The notes beneath the pieces were generated by a model. That model did not search any database. It was not told the DNA's origin and saw only the letters and a program-made list of their open reading frames with translations. Source: Gemmataceae bacterium (lineage in GTDB: Bacteria > Planctomycetota > Planctomycetia > Gemmatales > Gemmataceae). Taken from it: a DNA stretch of 5,886 bases. The position numbers were made by a program, and so were the translations under genes. This document shows positions 1 to 5,886 of the stretch, piece after piece. Each line of letters begins with the position of its first letter. The stretch's first letter is position 1. The stretch covers positions 1 through 5,886 of the forward strand of contig JANWVS010000153.1 in assembly GCA_025056835.1 (NCBI GenBank), in the 5' to 3' direction.

Positions 1-594
1 TGCGGCAAGCTGGTCAAGAAAGCCCTGCCGGAGGGCGGCAGCATCATCATCTATGTCGGCCGGTTGGGCCAGGACAACGCCCGCCTGCGCCGCCAAGGAG
101 TCATCGACGAACTGCTCGATCGAAGTTACGATCCGAAGCGCTACGACAAGCCAGGCCAGGTGCTCAGCGGCGAGAAGTACGAAATTCTCGACACCCGTAC
201 CGACGACTTCGATTTCGCCAAGGCCAAGGCCCTGGCCCAGGACTCGATCGTCAAGTATCCCAAGCTCAGTGCGATGGTTGGCCTGTTCGCCTACAACCCG
301 CCGATCCTGCTCGAAGCGCTCAAAAGCGCCGGCAAACTGAAAACGATCAAAGTCATCGGCTTCGATGAGGAAGACGGTACGCTCCAGGGGATCAAGGATG
401 GAGTGGTGGAAGGCACGATCGTGCAAAATCCGTACATGTACGGCTACGAATCGGTCCGCATCCTCAAGGGATTGGCGACCGGCGACACGAGCGTTTTGCC
501 CAAGGACGGCTTCCTCAACATTCCGGCGCGGACGATCACCAGTGCCAACGTCGATGAATTTTGGGCCGAGCTGAAGAAGCTCACCGGCAAGTGA
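1..594 (+). CDS. Sugar ABC transporter substrate-binding protein (RbsB-like), 5' truncated
   Basis: This is the C-terminal 197 residues of a periplasmic sugar-binding protein; the start and signal peptide lie outside the window. Reading is open from base 1 to the TGA at 592-594. The visible part matches the second half of the Peripla_BP_4/RbsB fold: GQDNARLRRQG at about residues 24-34, then an 'LFAYNPP' strand, 'VIGFDEE' and 'TIVQNPYMYGYES'. By family alignment from memory, N99, D122 and Q142 of this fragment sit where RbsB places its ligand-contacting Asn, Asp and Gln, so sugar binding looks intact. E. coli RbsB is about 300 residues, so roughly one third is missing because of the window edge, not decay. 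It lies 42 bp upstream of the ATPase gene and is the first visible gene of an import operon. The sugar cannot be named from this fragment; ribose, xylose, galactose or inositol are all possible. Confidence 0.9.
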   Translation, partial: CGKLVKKALPEGGSIIIYVGRLGQDNARLRRQGVIDELLDRSYDPKRYDKPGQVLSGEKYEILDTRTDDFDFAKAKALAQDSIVKYPKLSAMVGLFAYNPPILLEALKSAGKLKTIKVIGFDEEDGTLQGIKDGVVEGTIVQNPYMYGYESVRILKGLATGDTSVLPKDGFLNIPARTITSANVDEFWAELKKLTGK

Positions 595-636
595 ACTCCT
601 CGTGGCGGCGCGCAACTTTCCCGGCGCTAGGAAACT

Positions 637-2151
637 ATGATGGCTTCGCCGTCGCCGTTGCTCCGCGTCGAGGCACTCGACAAAAGCTTTCCCGGCGTGC
701 GCGCCTTGGATGGCGTGAACCTGACCTTGGCTCGCGGAGAAGTGCTTGCCGTCATCGGCGAAAACGGCGCCGGCAAAAGCACGCTCATGAAGATCCTGGC
801 CGGCGTGCAGCTTCCCGACGGCGGCCGAATCCTTCTCGACGATCGGCCGATTCGGTGCCACTCCGTTCACGAAGCGCTTCGGCTTGGTATCGTCCTCATC
901 CATCAGGAGCTGAACCTGGCCGAGAATCTCGATGTTGCCGCCAACATTTCCCTGGGGCGCGAGGCCCACGTCCTGGGCTTTCTCCGCAGCCGCGCCATGC
1001 GCGCTGAGGCCCGGCGAGCGCTCAAGCTCGTCGGTCTGGACGTGTCGCCGCGGAAGCGCGTCGGCGACCTGACTATTGGTCAGCGGCAAATGGTCGAGAT
1101 CGCCAAGGCCCTGGCCACCAACGCCCGCATCCTCATCATGGACGAGCCGACCTCGAGCTTGTCGCGGCACGAGACCGAAACGCTCTTCGGCGTCATTCGC
1201 AATCTGAAGGCCCAGGGAGTGAGCGTCATTTATATTTCGCATCGTTTGGGCGAGGTGCGGGCGGTGGCCGACCGCGTCGTGGCTCTGCGCGATGGGAAAA
1301 ATGCCGGCGAATTGCTGCGCGGCGAGATCGACGAACGGCGCATGGTGTCGCTCATGATCGGCCGCGACGCCTCGGGCTGGTATCGGCGCGAGCCGTTGCC
1401 GGCGGGGGAGCCGCTCTTGGAAGTGCGCGATCTGGCGACCCAGGCTCACCGCCGGCACAGGCTGAGTTTCCAGGTGCGGCGGGGCGAAATCGTCGGCATC
1501 GCCGGGCTGGTAGGCGCCGGCCGCACGGAACTGTTGGAAGCGATCTTCGGCGTGACACCGCCCGCGGCGGGCACTATTTGCGTCGCCGGCCGGCCGGTGC
1601 GAATCCGTCACCCCATCGACGCCATTTGCGCCGGTCTGGCGCTCCTTCCCGAAGATCGCAAACTGCAAGGGCTGGTCCTCGAAATGTCGGTCCGGCAGAA
1701 CATCAGCCTGCCGGGGTTGTTCCGCACACGGCTGGCAGGAATGTTTCTCAACTTCCGGCGCGAGCGCAGCGATGCTGCCTCCCTCATCTCCAGCTTGCGC
1801 ATTCGCACTCCCCAGGCGACGACGCCGGTGCAGTTGCTTTCGGGTGGCAATCAGCAGAAGACCGTCCTGGCCAAATGGCTCAATCTCCGACCCCGCGTGT
1901 TGCTTCTGGACGAGCCGACCCGCGGTGTCGACATCGGCGCCAAGGAAGAGATTTATCGGCTGCTGGAGCAAGCTGCCCGGGAGGGCGCAGCCATCCTTTT
2001 CGTCAGCAGTGAGATGCAAGAGGTCTTGACGCTGGCCGATCGAGTTCTTGTCATGCACCAGGGAGCGCTCGCCGGCCAACTGACCCGCGAGCAGCTCAGC
2101 GAAGAAGCCGTTATGCACTTGGCAACCGGTCAGGTCGGCACGACTCCATGA
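637..2151 (+). CDS. Sugar ABC transporter ATP-binding protein, double-domain RbsA/MglA type
   Basis: This 504-residue cytoplasmic ATPase powers sugar import and is of normal family length. Domain 1 has Walker A GENGAGKST (41-49), Q-loop IHQELNLAEN, signature LTIGQRQ (145-151), Walker B ILIMDEPT with D169/E170, and H-loop ISHRLGE. Domain 2 has a degenerate Walker A, GLVGAGRTE (290-298), with Arg296 replacing Lys. It also has the family-typical LLPEDRKLQGLVLEMSV stretch, signature LSGGNQQK (401-408), Walker B LLLDEPTRGVD with D425, and Ser in place of the H-loop His (FVSSEMQEV). This asymmetry, with one full and one degenerate site, is normal for RbsA/MglA/XylG proteins. Two ATG codons stand at 637 and 640; AGGAA at 629-633 is closer to normal spacing for 640, so the true start may be the second. 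The stop overlaps the permease start (ATGA, 2148-2151). Substrate is undetermined, so no symbol is assigned. Confidence 0.96.
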   Translation: MMASPSPLLRVEALDKSFPGVRALDGVNLTLARGEVLAVIGENGAGKSTLMKILAGVQLPDGGRILLDDRPIRCHSVHEALRLGIVLIHQELNLAENLDVAANISLGREAHVLGFLRSRAMRAEARRALKLVGLDVSPRKRVGDLTIGQRQMVEIAKALATNARILIMDEPTSSLSRHETETLFGVIRNLKAQGVSVIYISHRLGEVRAVADRVVALRDGKNAGELLRGEIDERRMVSLMIGRDASGWYRREPLPAGEPLLEVRDLATQAHRRHRLSFQVRRGEIVGIAGLVGAGRTELLEAIFGVTPPAAGTICVAGRPVRIRHPIDAICAGLALLPEDRKLQGLVLEMSVRQNISLPGLFRTRLAGMFLNFRRERSDAASLISSLRIRTPQATTPVQLLSGGNQQKTVLAKWLNLRPRVLLLDEPTRGVDIGAKEEIYRLLEQAAREGAAILFVSSEMQEVLTLADRVLVMHQGALAGQLTREQLSEEAVMHLATGQVGTTP

Positions 2152-3233
2152 AGAAAGCTCTCGCCATCGGCGCCTTGCTCATCGTCATCAGCGCGGCAGC
2201 TTCGCTCAAGTCGCCCGATTTCCTCACGGCCGCCAATATCCAGAACAACGTCAATTGGTCCTCGCTGTGGGGCATCCTGGCGATCGGCTCGGCATTCGTG
2301 ATCATCGCCGGCGGCATCGACCTGTCGATCGGCTCGGTCGTGTGCCTGAGCGGCTGTTTGTTGTCGCTGTTGCTCCACGGCTGGCACATTCGCATCGGCT
2401 GGCTGGGCCTCGACACCGAGCTGAAATTCGGCGTGCCGGCGGCGTTGACCTTCGTCCTCGTCGTCGCCGCGTTGCTCGGCTTGGGGCACGGTTTGCTCAT
2501 CACCAAGCTTCGCTTGCAACCGTTCGTGGTCACCTTGTGCGGCCTCTTGCTCTATCGCGGTTTTTCCCGCTGGATTACCGACGAGCAGACCCAGGGCTTC
2601 GGCGACGACGATGTGGCCGCACTCATCGAGCGGTTTCACGATTGGACGGTCGGGACCATCCCGCTGATTGAAGATTTCGAGCTACGGATCCCCTTCGTAC
2701 AGCGGCTATTCACGGTCCGAACGCCGTTCGTGCAGGAGTTCCACCTGCCGATCCCGTTTCTGATCGTCGTGGCACTGGGTCTGGTCGCCGGCGGTTTCTT
2801 ACACTGGACCATCTACGGCCGCTACCTGCTCGCCCTGGGCCGCAATGAACAGGCCGCCCGCTACAGCGGCATCGCCACCGACCGTATGGTGATCGTCGCC
2901 TATGTGCTTTGTTCGCTGATTGCCGGCTTTGGCGGAGTGTTGCTTGCGCTGGAAATCAATTCGGTACAGCCGTCGAGCTTCGGCGCGGGGTGGGAACTGA
3001 CAGCCATCGCCGCGGCGGTGCTGGGCGGGTGTAGCCTGCGCGGCGGCGAGGGGTCGATCCTTGGTGTCATCATCGGCGCGGCGCTGATCCGCGTCATCCT
3101 CAATGCGACGTTTCTCTTGGGCGTGCCGGACACCCTGGCCGATGCGACGACAGGCCTGGTCATCCTGCTCGGGGTCATTGCCGATGAATTGTTCCACCGC
3201 CTGGCCGCGCGGCGGCGGTTGCGCAGCGCCTGA
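2148..3233 (+). CDS. Sugar ABC transporter permease, RbsC-like (BPD_transp_2 family), with insertion
   Basis: This 361-residue inner-membrane permease forms the sugar channel with the upstream ATPase. Family hallmarks are AGGIDLSIGS (54-63) after the second membrane segment, 'PFVVTLCGLLLYRG' (125-138), 'GRYLLALGRNEQAARYSGI' (224-242), and the ATPase-contacting cytoplasmic loop 'AIAAAVLGGCSLRGGEGS' (286-303). By eye, membrane segments lie near 3-22, 38-58, 62-77, 95-118, 124-140, 203-222, 246-268, 285-297, 303-325 and 332-347. It is about 40 residues longer than E. coli RbsC (321). The extra length falls around residues 145-202, between 'SRWITDEQTQGF' and 'IPIPFLIVV', and contains short tandem repeats (described separately). 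By topology of the family this stretch should face the periplasm, but that is inferred. The ATG is fixed by the 4-base overlap with the ATPase stop, implying translational coupling. The reading frame is clean with no frameshift. Confidence 0.95.
   Translation: MKKALAIGALLIVISAAASLKSPDFLTAANIQNNVNWSSLWGILAIGSAFVIIAGGIDLSIGSVVCLSGCLLSLLLHGWHIRIGWLGLDTELKFGVPAALTFVLVVAALLGLGHGLLITKLRLQPFVVTLCGLLLYRGFSRWITDEQTQGFGDDDVAALIERFHDWTVGTIPLIEDFELRIPFVQRLFTVRTPFVQEFHLPIPFLIVVALGLVAGGFLHWTIYGRYLLALGRNEQAARYSGIATDRMVIVAYVLCSLIAGFGGVLLALEINSVQPSSFGAGWELTAIAAAVLGGCSLRGGEGSILGVIIGAALIRVILNATFLLGVPDTLADATTGLVILLGVIADELFHRLAARRRLRSA
2658..2759 (+). repeat. In-frame degenerate tandem repeat inside the permease
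   Basis: Permease residues 171-204 read as consecutive 10-11-residue units: IPLIEDFELR, IPFVQRLFTVR, TPFVQEFHLP, then a partial IPFL that leads into a membrane segment. The shared pattern is [I/T]-P-[F/L]-[V/I]-[Q/E]-x(1-2)-F-x-[L/V]-[R/P]. At DNA level the units start at 2658, 2688, 2721 and 2751, and are diverged, so this is an old protein-level repeat, not a recent slippage. It lies in the part of the protein that exceeds the usual RbsC length. Confidence 0.6.
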
Positions 3234-3306
3234 GAGCCATTCCCGAGTCGGCTGACGTCACGGTGCAGGTTGGCCGGGCCGCGGATGGCGCGCCGGTCGT
3301 CGCGGC

Positions 3307-3334
3307 TTGACGGAATCGTGCCGTCGCCTATAAC
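3307..3334 (+). promoter_or_regulatory. Sigma70-like promoter upstream of folE
   Basis: TTGACG at 3307-3312 (5 of 6 to TTGACA) and TATAAC at 3329-3334 (5 of 6 to TATAAT) are separated by 16 bp. Both boxes stand out as AT-rich islands in a GC-rich gap. Initiation would be expected near 3340-3342, about 55 bp before the folE ATG. An inverted repeat, GACGG (3309-3313) and CCGTC (3321-3325) with a 7-base loop, overlaps the -35 box and spacer and could be an operator. The call rests on consensus matching alone. Confidence 0.5.
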
Positions 3335-3344
3335 TCCGAAGACG

Positions 3345-3377
3345 GAACCCACGGACGCTCCGCCCGTGGGTTCTTTT
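3345..3377 (+). terminator. Rho-independent terminator hairpin between the sugar operon and folE
   Basis: GAACCCACGG (3345-3354) pairs perfectly with CCGTGGGTTC (3364-3373), giving a 10-bp stem with a 9-base loop, followed directly by TTTT (3374-3377). There is no T run on the opposite side, so it acts on + strand transcripts. It would end the sugar-importer transcript 112-144 bases after the permease stop. An alternative small hairpin, CGGA-CGC-TCCG (3352-3362), overlaps the loop and the inner stem. The element also lies between the predicted promoter and folE, so it may form in the folE leader. Confidence 0.75.
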
Positions 3378-3394
3378 ATCGACTAAGATCAGCA

Positions 3395-4030
3395 ATGATG
3401 AACGACCGTGTCAAGCCTGGCCGCCGCGGCGCCAATCATCCCAAAGAGCGGGAGCTGACGGCGCCGGTGGATCACGCGCGTTTGCAAGCGGCGGTGCGCG
3501 AAATCCTGGTGGCGCTGGGCGAAGACCCGGATCGTGAAGGCTTGCGCGAGACCCCCGCCCGCGTGGCGCGGATGTACGAGGAGATGTTCAGCGGCTTGCG
3601 AAAGGACCCGGCCGAGCCTTTGCAAAAAACGTTCACCGAAAAGTACGACGAAATGGTCTTGGTCAAAGACATCCGCTTCGAGAGCCTGTGCGAGCATCAT
3701 TTGCTGCCGTTTTACGGCAAGGCCCACGTCGCCTATCTTCCCAACGGAAAGATCGTCGGCCTGAGCAAATTGGCCCGCGTGGTGGAGATCATCTCCCGGC
3801 GGCCGCAAGTCCAGGAACGGATGACCGAGGAGTTGGCTGATTTGCTGATGAAGGAACTGGACGCCCGCGGGGTCGGCGTGGTGATTGAGGCGTCGCATAC
3901 CTGTATGGCGATCCGCGGCATCCGCAAGGCCAATGCGATTTGCACGACGAGCGCCATGCGCGGCGGCTTCAAGGAGCATCCGGCGACGCGCTCGGAATTC
4001 ATGGCCTTGATTCACGGACGCTGGCGGTGA
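3395..4030 (+). CDS. folE: GTP cyclohydrolase I (type IA)
   Basis: This 211-residue cytoplasmic enzyme converts GTP to 7,8-dihydroneopterin triphosphate plus formate, the first step of folate/pterin synthesis and also the entry to 7-deazaguanine (queuosine) precursors. The catalytic core is intact. SLCEHH gives zinc ligands C99 and H102 plus the neighbouring H101; 'EASHTCM' gives H168 and the third zinc ligand C170. These match E. coli Cys110, His113 and Cys181, with His112 and His179. Further signatures are GLSK (122-125), RPQVQER (136-142), 'RETPARVARMYEEMFSGL' and the C-terminal 'TTSAMRGGFKEHPATRSEF'. Length is close to the usual 190-222. The first 25 residues are basic and not conserved. 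ATG codons occur at 3395 and 3398; upstream there is only a weak AAGA (3385-3388), so the exact start is open. It follows the hairpin at 3345-3377 by 17 bases and heads a tight cluster, with the next gene 6 bp downstream. Confidence 0.98.
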   Translation: MMNDRVKPGRRGANHPKERELTAPVDHARLQAAVREILVALGEDPDREGLRETPARVARMYEEMFSGLRKDPAEPLQKTFTEKYDEMVLVKDIRFESLCEHHLLPFYGKAHVAYLPNGKIVGLSKLARVVEIISRRPQVQERMTEELADLLMKELDARGVGVVIEASHTCMAIRGIRKANAICTTSAMRGGFKEHPATRSEFMALIHGRWR

Positions 4031-4036
4031 GGCGCG

Positions 4037-4792
4037 ATGGTCGCCACGTTTTGCCTGCGCCTGGCGTTTGGGATGATGGCGCCGCTGCTGCTTCTCGACG
4101 CGCGGCCGATACCGCCACGGTTTTTCCGCGTCCAGTGCCTGGCGGCGCTGGGCTTGACGATTGTCGCACTCTTGTTTGCCGACAGCCCGGCGGCCGGCGG
4201 CACGGATTGGTCGGCCGTCTTCGGCGCCGCGGCGGTGGTGCTGTGCGCGCTCGGTTCGATCCTCTGGCACGTCGACGAAGCGCCCGGCGGTGGGATCATC
4301 AATGCCCTGGCGGCGCTGCTGCTCGGAGGTGCCTTGGCCCTGTCCACGACCGCGAACGAAACACTCTCCGGCGCCTGGCGCTTGGCCGATCAGTTTGCGT
4401 CGGCCGCCATGGTCGGCCTGGCGACCACGGCGATGTTGCTGGGGCATGCATACCTGATTTCGCCCAACATGACGATCGTACCGCTGCAGCGCTTGCTCCT
4501 GGCCTTGGGCGCAGCCCTGGCGGCACGGCTTGGCTTGGCGCTGGCCGGGCTTTGGTCGTGGACGGCCGCGCATCCGCTTGCGAGCGTCGACGCCGAGACG
4601 CTGCTCTGGCTCGCGGCTCGCTGGCTCCTGGGAATCATGGCCCCCTTGGGGCTGGGCTGGATGGCCTGGGAGACGACCCGCATTCGGTCGACGCAGTCGG
4701 CGACGGGAATACTGTACGTGGTGGTGATTGTCGTGTACCTGGGTGAGTTGACGAGTTTGTTGCTCTTGGACAAGACCGGAGTGGTGTTGTGA
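4037..4792 (+). CDS. Unrecognised integral membrane protein, about eight membrane segments
   Basis: This is a 251-residue very hydrophobic protein that I cannot place in a named family. By eye, membrane segments lie near residues 3-20, 34-48, 58-78, 87-103, 119-140, 150-174, 188-211 and 222-243, with short loops and no sizeable soluble domain. Possibly notable residues are the histidines H78 (in SILWHVDE) and H137 (in MLLGHAYL) close to or within membrane segments, and 'SPNMTIVPLQRL' (142-152) in a loop. Such histidines could bind haem or metal, or simply be structural; the sequence does not decide. The ATG is supported by GGTGAGG (4026-4032) overlapping the folE stop, and by only 6 bp of spacing. 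The stop overlaps the next gene's GTG start (GTGA, 4789-4792), which suggests coupled synthesis with the zinc-ribbon protein. A link to pterin metabolism is only contextual. Coding is supported by hydrophobic periodicity and tight packing. Confidence 0.75.
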   Translation: MVATFCLRLAFGMMAPLLLLDARPIPPRFFRVQCLAALGLTIVALLFADSPAAGGTDWSAVFGAAAVVLCALGSILWHVDEAPGGGIINALAALLLGGALALSTTANETLSGAWRLADQFASAAMVGLATTAMLLGHAYLISPNMTIVPLQRLLLALGAALAARLGLALAGLWSWTAAHPLASVDAETLLWLAARWLLGIMAPLGLGWMAWETTRIRSTQSATGILYVVVIVVYLGELTSLLLLDKTGVVL

Positions 4793-5250
4793 AGGTCGTG
4801 TTCGCTTGTCCGCAGTGCCAGGCGCCCGGCGCGGCACGAATTGAGACGCCCAGCGTTTGGCGGTGTCGCCACTGTCAACAGGAATTGTCGTTGCCGGCCG
4901 CCGAGCCGTCGCTGCCCTGCTGCCTGATCTGCGGCAATCGCGAGCTTTACAAGAAGAAGGATTTTCCTCACGGTTGGGGAATGGCGATTCTGGTCGCGGC
5001 CTGCGCGGCGTCGTTTTACACCTATTTGTGGTACAATAAGTGGCTGACGTGGGCCATCCTCATCGGCACGGCGATGTTCGACGGCCTTTTGTATCTGTGG
5101 GTCGGCGACGCCATCGTATGCTATCGGTGCCAGGCGCACTACAAGGGTTTTCGAGCGACGGCGGCGCACCAGCCGTTTGCTTTGACGGTCGGCGAACGCT
5201 ACCGACAAGAACGGTTGCGGCGCGAGCAGTTCAAGGCGGGCAAACCCTGA
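4789..5250 (+). CDS. Small membrane-anchored zinc-ribbon-like protein
   Basis: This 153-residue protein of unknown function has four CXXC pairs: C7/C10 (CPQC), C26/C29 (CRHC), C45/C48 (CLIC) and C111/C114 (CYRC). The first two form a compact N-terminal zinc-ribbon-like unit. The third, in 'CGNRELYKKKDFP', precedes two hydrophobic segments (about 65-82 and 86-105); the fourth follows them, so the second metal site would be assembled across a membrane hairpin with both pairs on the same side. The C-terminal 35 residues are charged (RYRQERLRREQFKAGKP) and likely cytoplasmic. The GTG start is chosen because it overlaps the previous stop (GTGA) and sits just before the first CXXC; no upstream in-frame alternative is better. 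Zinc binding is inferred from cysteine spacing. It is probably co-translated with the eight-segment membrane protein and may be its partner. Confidence 0.8.
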   Translation: MKVVFACPQCQAPGAARIETPSVWRCRHCQQELSLPAAEPSLPCCLICGNRELYKKKDFPHGWGMAILVAACAASFYTYLWYNKWLTWAILIGTAMFDGLLYLWVGDAIVCYRCQAHYKGFRATAAHQPFALTVGERYRQERLRREQFKAGKP

Positions 5251-5281
5251 GCGACGGTGTGACGCCTCGGCGACGGAAGCA

Positions 5282-5886
5282 ATGAACGTGGACGAAGCAC
5301 AGCGCAGCCGCATCTGCGACGATTTGCGTGGGTTTTTCCGCGGCGAACTGCTGTTCGACGAAGCGTCGCGTCTGTTGTACAGCACCGATGCCAGCATCTT
5401 TCAGATCAAACCGCTGGGGGTAGTCTGTCCGCGCGACGAAGACGACCTGTGCGCTTTGGTCCGATTTGCTCACGAGCACCGTGTCGCCTTGATCGCACGC
5501 GGCGCCGGGACCGGCGTGGCCGGCGAAGCCCTGGGCCACGGTCTGGTCGTCGACCTGAGCCGGCACTTTCGTTCGATCGTGGCCGTCGGCGCCGATACCG
5601 TGCGCGTTCAGCCGGGTGTCCCATTGGCAGCGCTGAATCGGCGGTTGACCGCCATGGGGCGCCGTTTCGCCCCCGATCCGGCCAGCGGAGCCGTCTGCAC
5701 CATCGGCGGCATGTTGGCCACCAATGCCAGCGGGGCCACGGCGCTCAAACACGGCTACACAAGCGATCATGTCGTGGCGGTGCGGGCGGTGTTGGACAAC
5801 GGCGAAGCCACCGACTTCGTCGCCACACCCTTGCCGCTACCCGACGCCGCTGCGACCAGCCACGCCCACGACATCCTCGCGGCGCT
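5282..5886 (+). CDS. FAD-linked oxidase (GlcD/YdiJ-like, PCMH-type FAD domain), 3' truncated
   Basis: The first 201 residues of an FAD-dependent 2-hydroxyacid-type oxidoreductase run open to the window edge. The PCMH-type FAD-binding domain (FAD_binding_4) is clear: 'YSTDASIFQIKPLGVVCPR' (33-51), the FAD-pyrophosphate loop ARGAGTGVAGEALG (72-85), VRVQPGV (107-113), APDPAS (130-135), TIGGMLATNASGA (140-152) and GYTSDHV (158-164). The opening 'YSTDASIFQIKPLGVV' resembles the large fused FAD plus Fe-S proteins (about 950-1000 residues, YdiJ/D-2-hydroxyglutarate-dehydrogenase-like), but the C-terminal half is not visible and a shorter GlcD-type enzyme is possible. The loop has GAGTGVAGE where many relatives have GGGTSLSGQ. 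GGAAG (5275-5279) lies only 2 bases before ATG 5282 but 8 bases before an in-frame GTG at 5288, so the start may be two codons later. It begins 31 bp after the zinc-ribbon gene and is probably in the same transcript. Confidence 0.9.
   Translation, partial: MNVDEAQRSRICDDLRGFFRGELLFDEASRLLYSTDASIFQIKPLGVVCPRDEDDLCALVRFAHEHRVALIARGAGTGVAGEALGHGLVVDLSRHFRSIVAVGADTVRVQPGVPLAALNRRLTAMGRRFAPDPASGAVCTIGGMLATNASGATALKHGYTSDHVVAVRAVLDNGEATDFVATPLPLPDAAATSHAHDILAA

Noticed and set aside
561..1007. A 148-residue + strand frame overlapping the gap between binding protein and ATPase.
   Set aside because: It is arginine-rich and out of frame with the ATPase, which has its Walker A and Q-loop in this same stretch.
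3253..3260. Palindrome TGACGTCA in the gap after the permease.
   Set aside because: An 8-base palindrome is expected by chance many times in a window of this size, and it has no partner sites nearby.
3389..4837. A 482-residue open frame on the minus strand opposite folE and the membrane protein gene.
   Set aside because: Its product is a low-complexity run of R, Q, G, A, H and P with no recognisable motif, as expected from the antisense of GC-rich codons. The + strand carries unmistakable folE with all catalytic residues.
5251..5276. Direct repeat GCGACGG (5251-5257 and 5270-5276) before the FAD oxidase gene.
   Set aside because: Seven bases in GC-rich DNA is too short to distinguish from chance, and nothing else supports a regulatory site.
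4390..5397. A 335-residue minus-strand open frame opposite the zinc-ribbon gene.
   Set aside because: It has no family motif and spans three + strand genes and their junctions. The + strand has the CXXC pattern, overlapping stop/start codons and the FAD domain start.
5231..5770. A 179-residue minus-strand open frame at the right end.
   Set aside because: The opposite strand encodes a clear FAD-binding domain continuously from 5282 to the window end, so this frame is antisense noise.

Overview
This is a GC-rich, tightly packed bacterial window with every supported gene on the + strand. The flavour is that of a planctomycete (Pirellulales-like). The basis is impressionistic: GC-rich codon use, weak or absent Shine-Dalgarno sites, a CXXC/membrane-hairpin protein with a 'KKKDFP' stretch, and the style of the FAD oxidase. 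I could not test this by search, so treat the phylum as a moderate-confidence inference.

Region 1 (1-3233) is the distal part of a CUT2-type sugar ABC import operon. It holds the C-terminal two thirds of a periplasmic sugar-binding protein (1-594), a double-domain RbsA/MglA-type ATPase (637-2151) and an RbsC-type permease (2148-3233). The ATPase and permease overlap by 4 bases (ATGA), so they are probably translationally coupled. Together they would form one importer: the binding protein captures a sugar, the permease forms the channel and the fused ATPase drives it. The sugar is not determined here. The permease carries an unusual insertion with 10-11-residue tandem repeats.

Region 2 (3234-3394) is the only substantial intergenic gap. 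It contains a good sigma70-like promoter (TTGACG, 16 bp, TATAAC), followed almost at once by a perfect 10-bp stem hairpin with a T run, and then folE. The hairpin can end the transporter transcript, but it would also lie in the 5' leader of any folE transcript starting at this promoter.

Region 3 (3395-5886) is a second gene cluster. It holds folE (GTP cyclohydrolase I), an unrecognised integral membrane protein with about eight membrane segments, a small membrane-anchored zinc-ribbon-like protein that overlaps it by 4 bases (GTGA), and the start of a PCMH-type FAD-linked oxidase that runs off the window. The folE product feeds pterin/folate synthesis. The two middle proteins have no function I can name and may form a membrane pair.

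I saw no RNA genes, CRISPR arrays, insertion sequences or clear signs of gene transfer. The transporter and folE are ordinary families. The more interesting points are the permease repeat insertion, the promoter-hairpin arrangement before folE, and the uncharacterised coupled membrane/zinc-ribbon pair.
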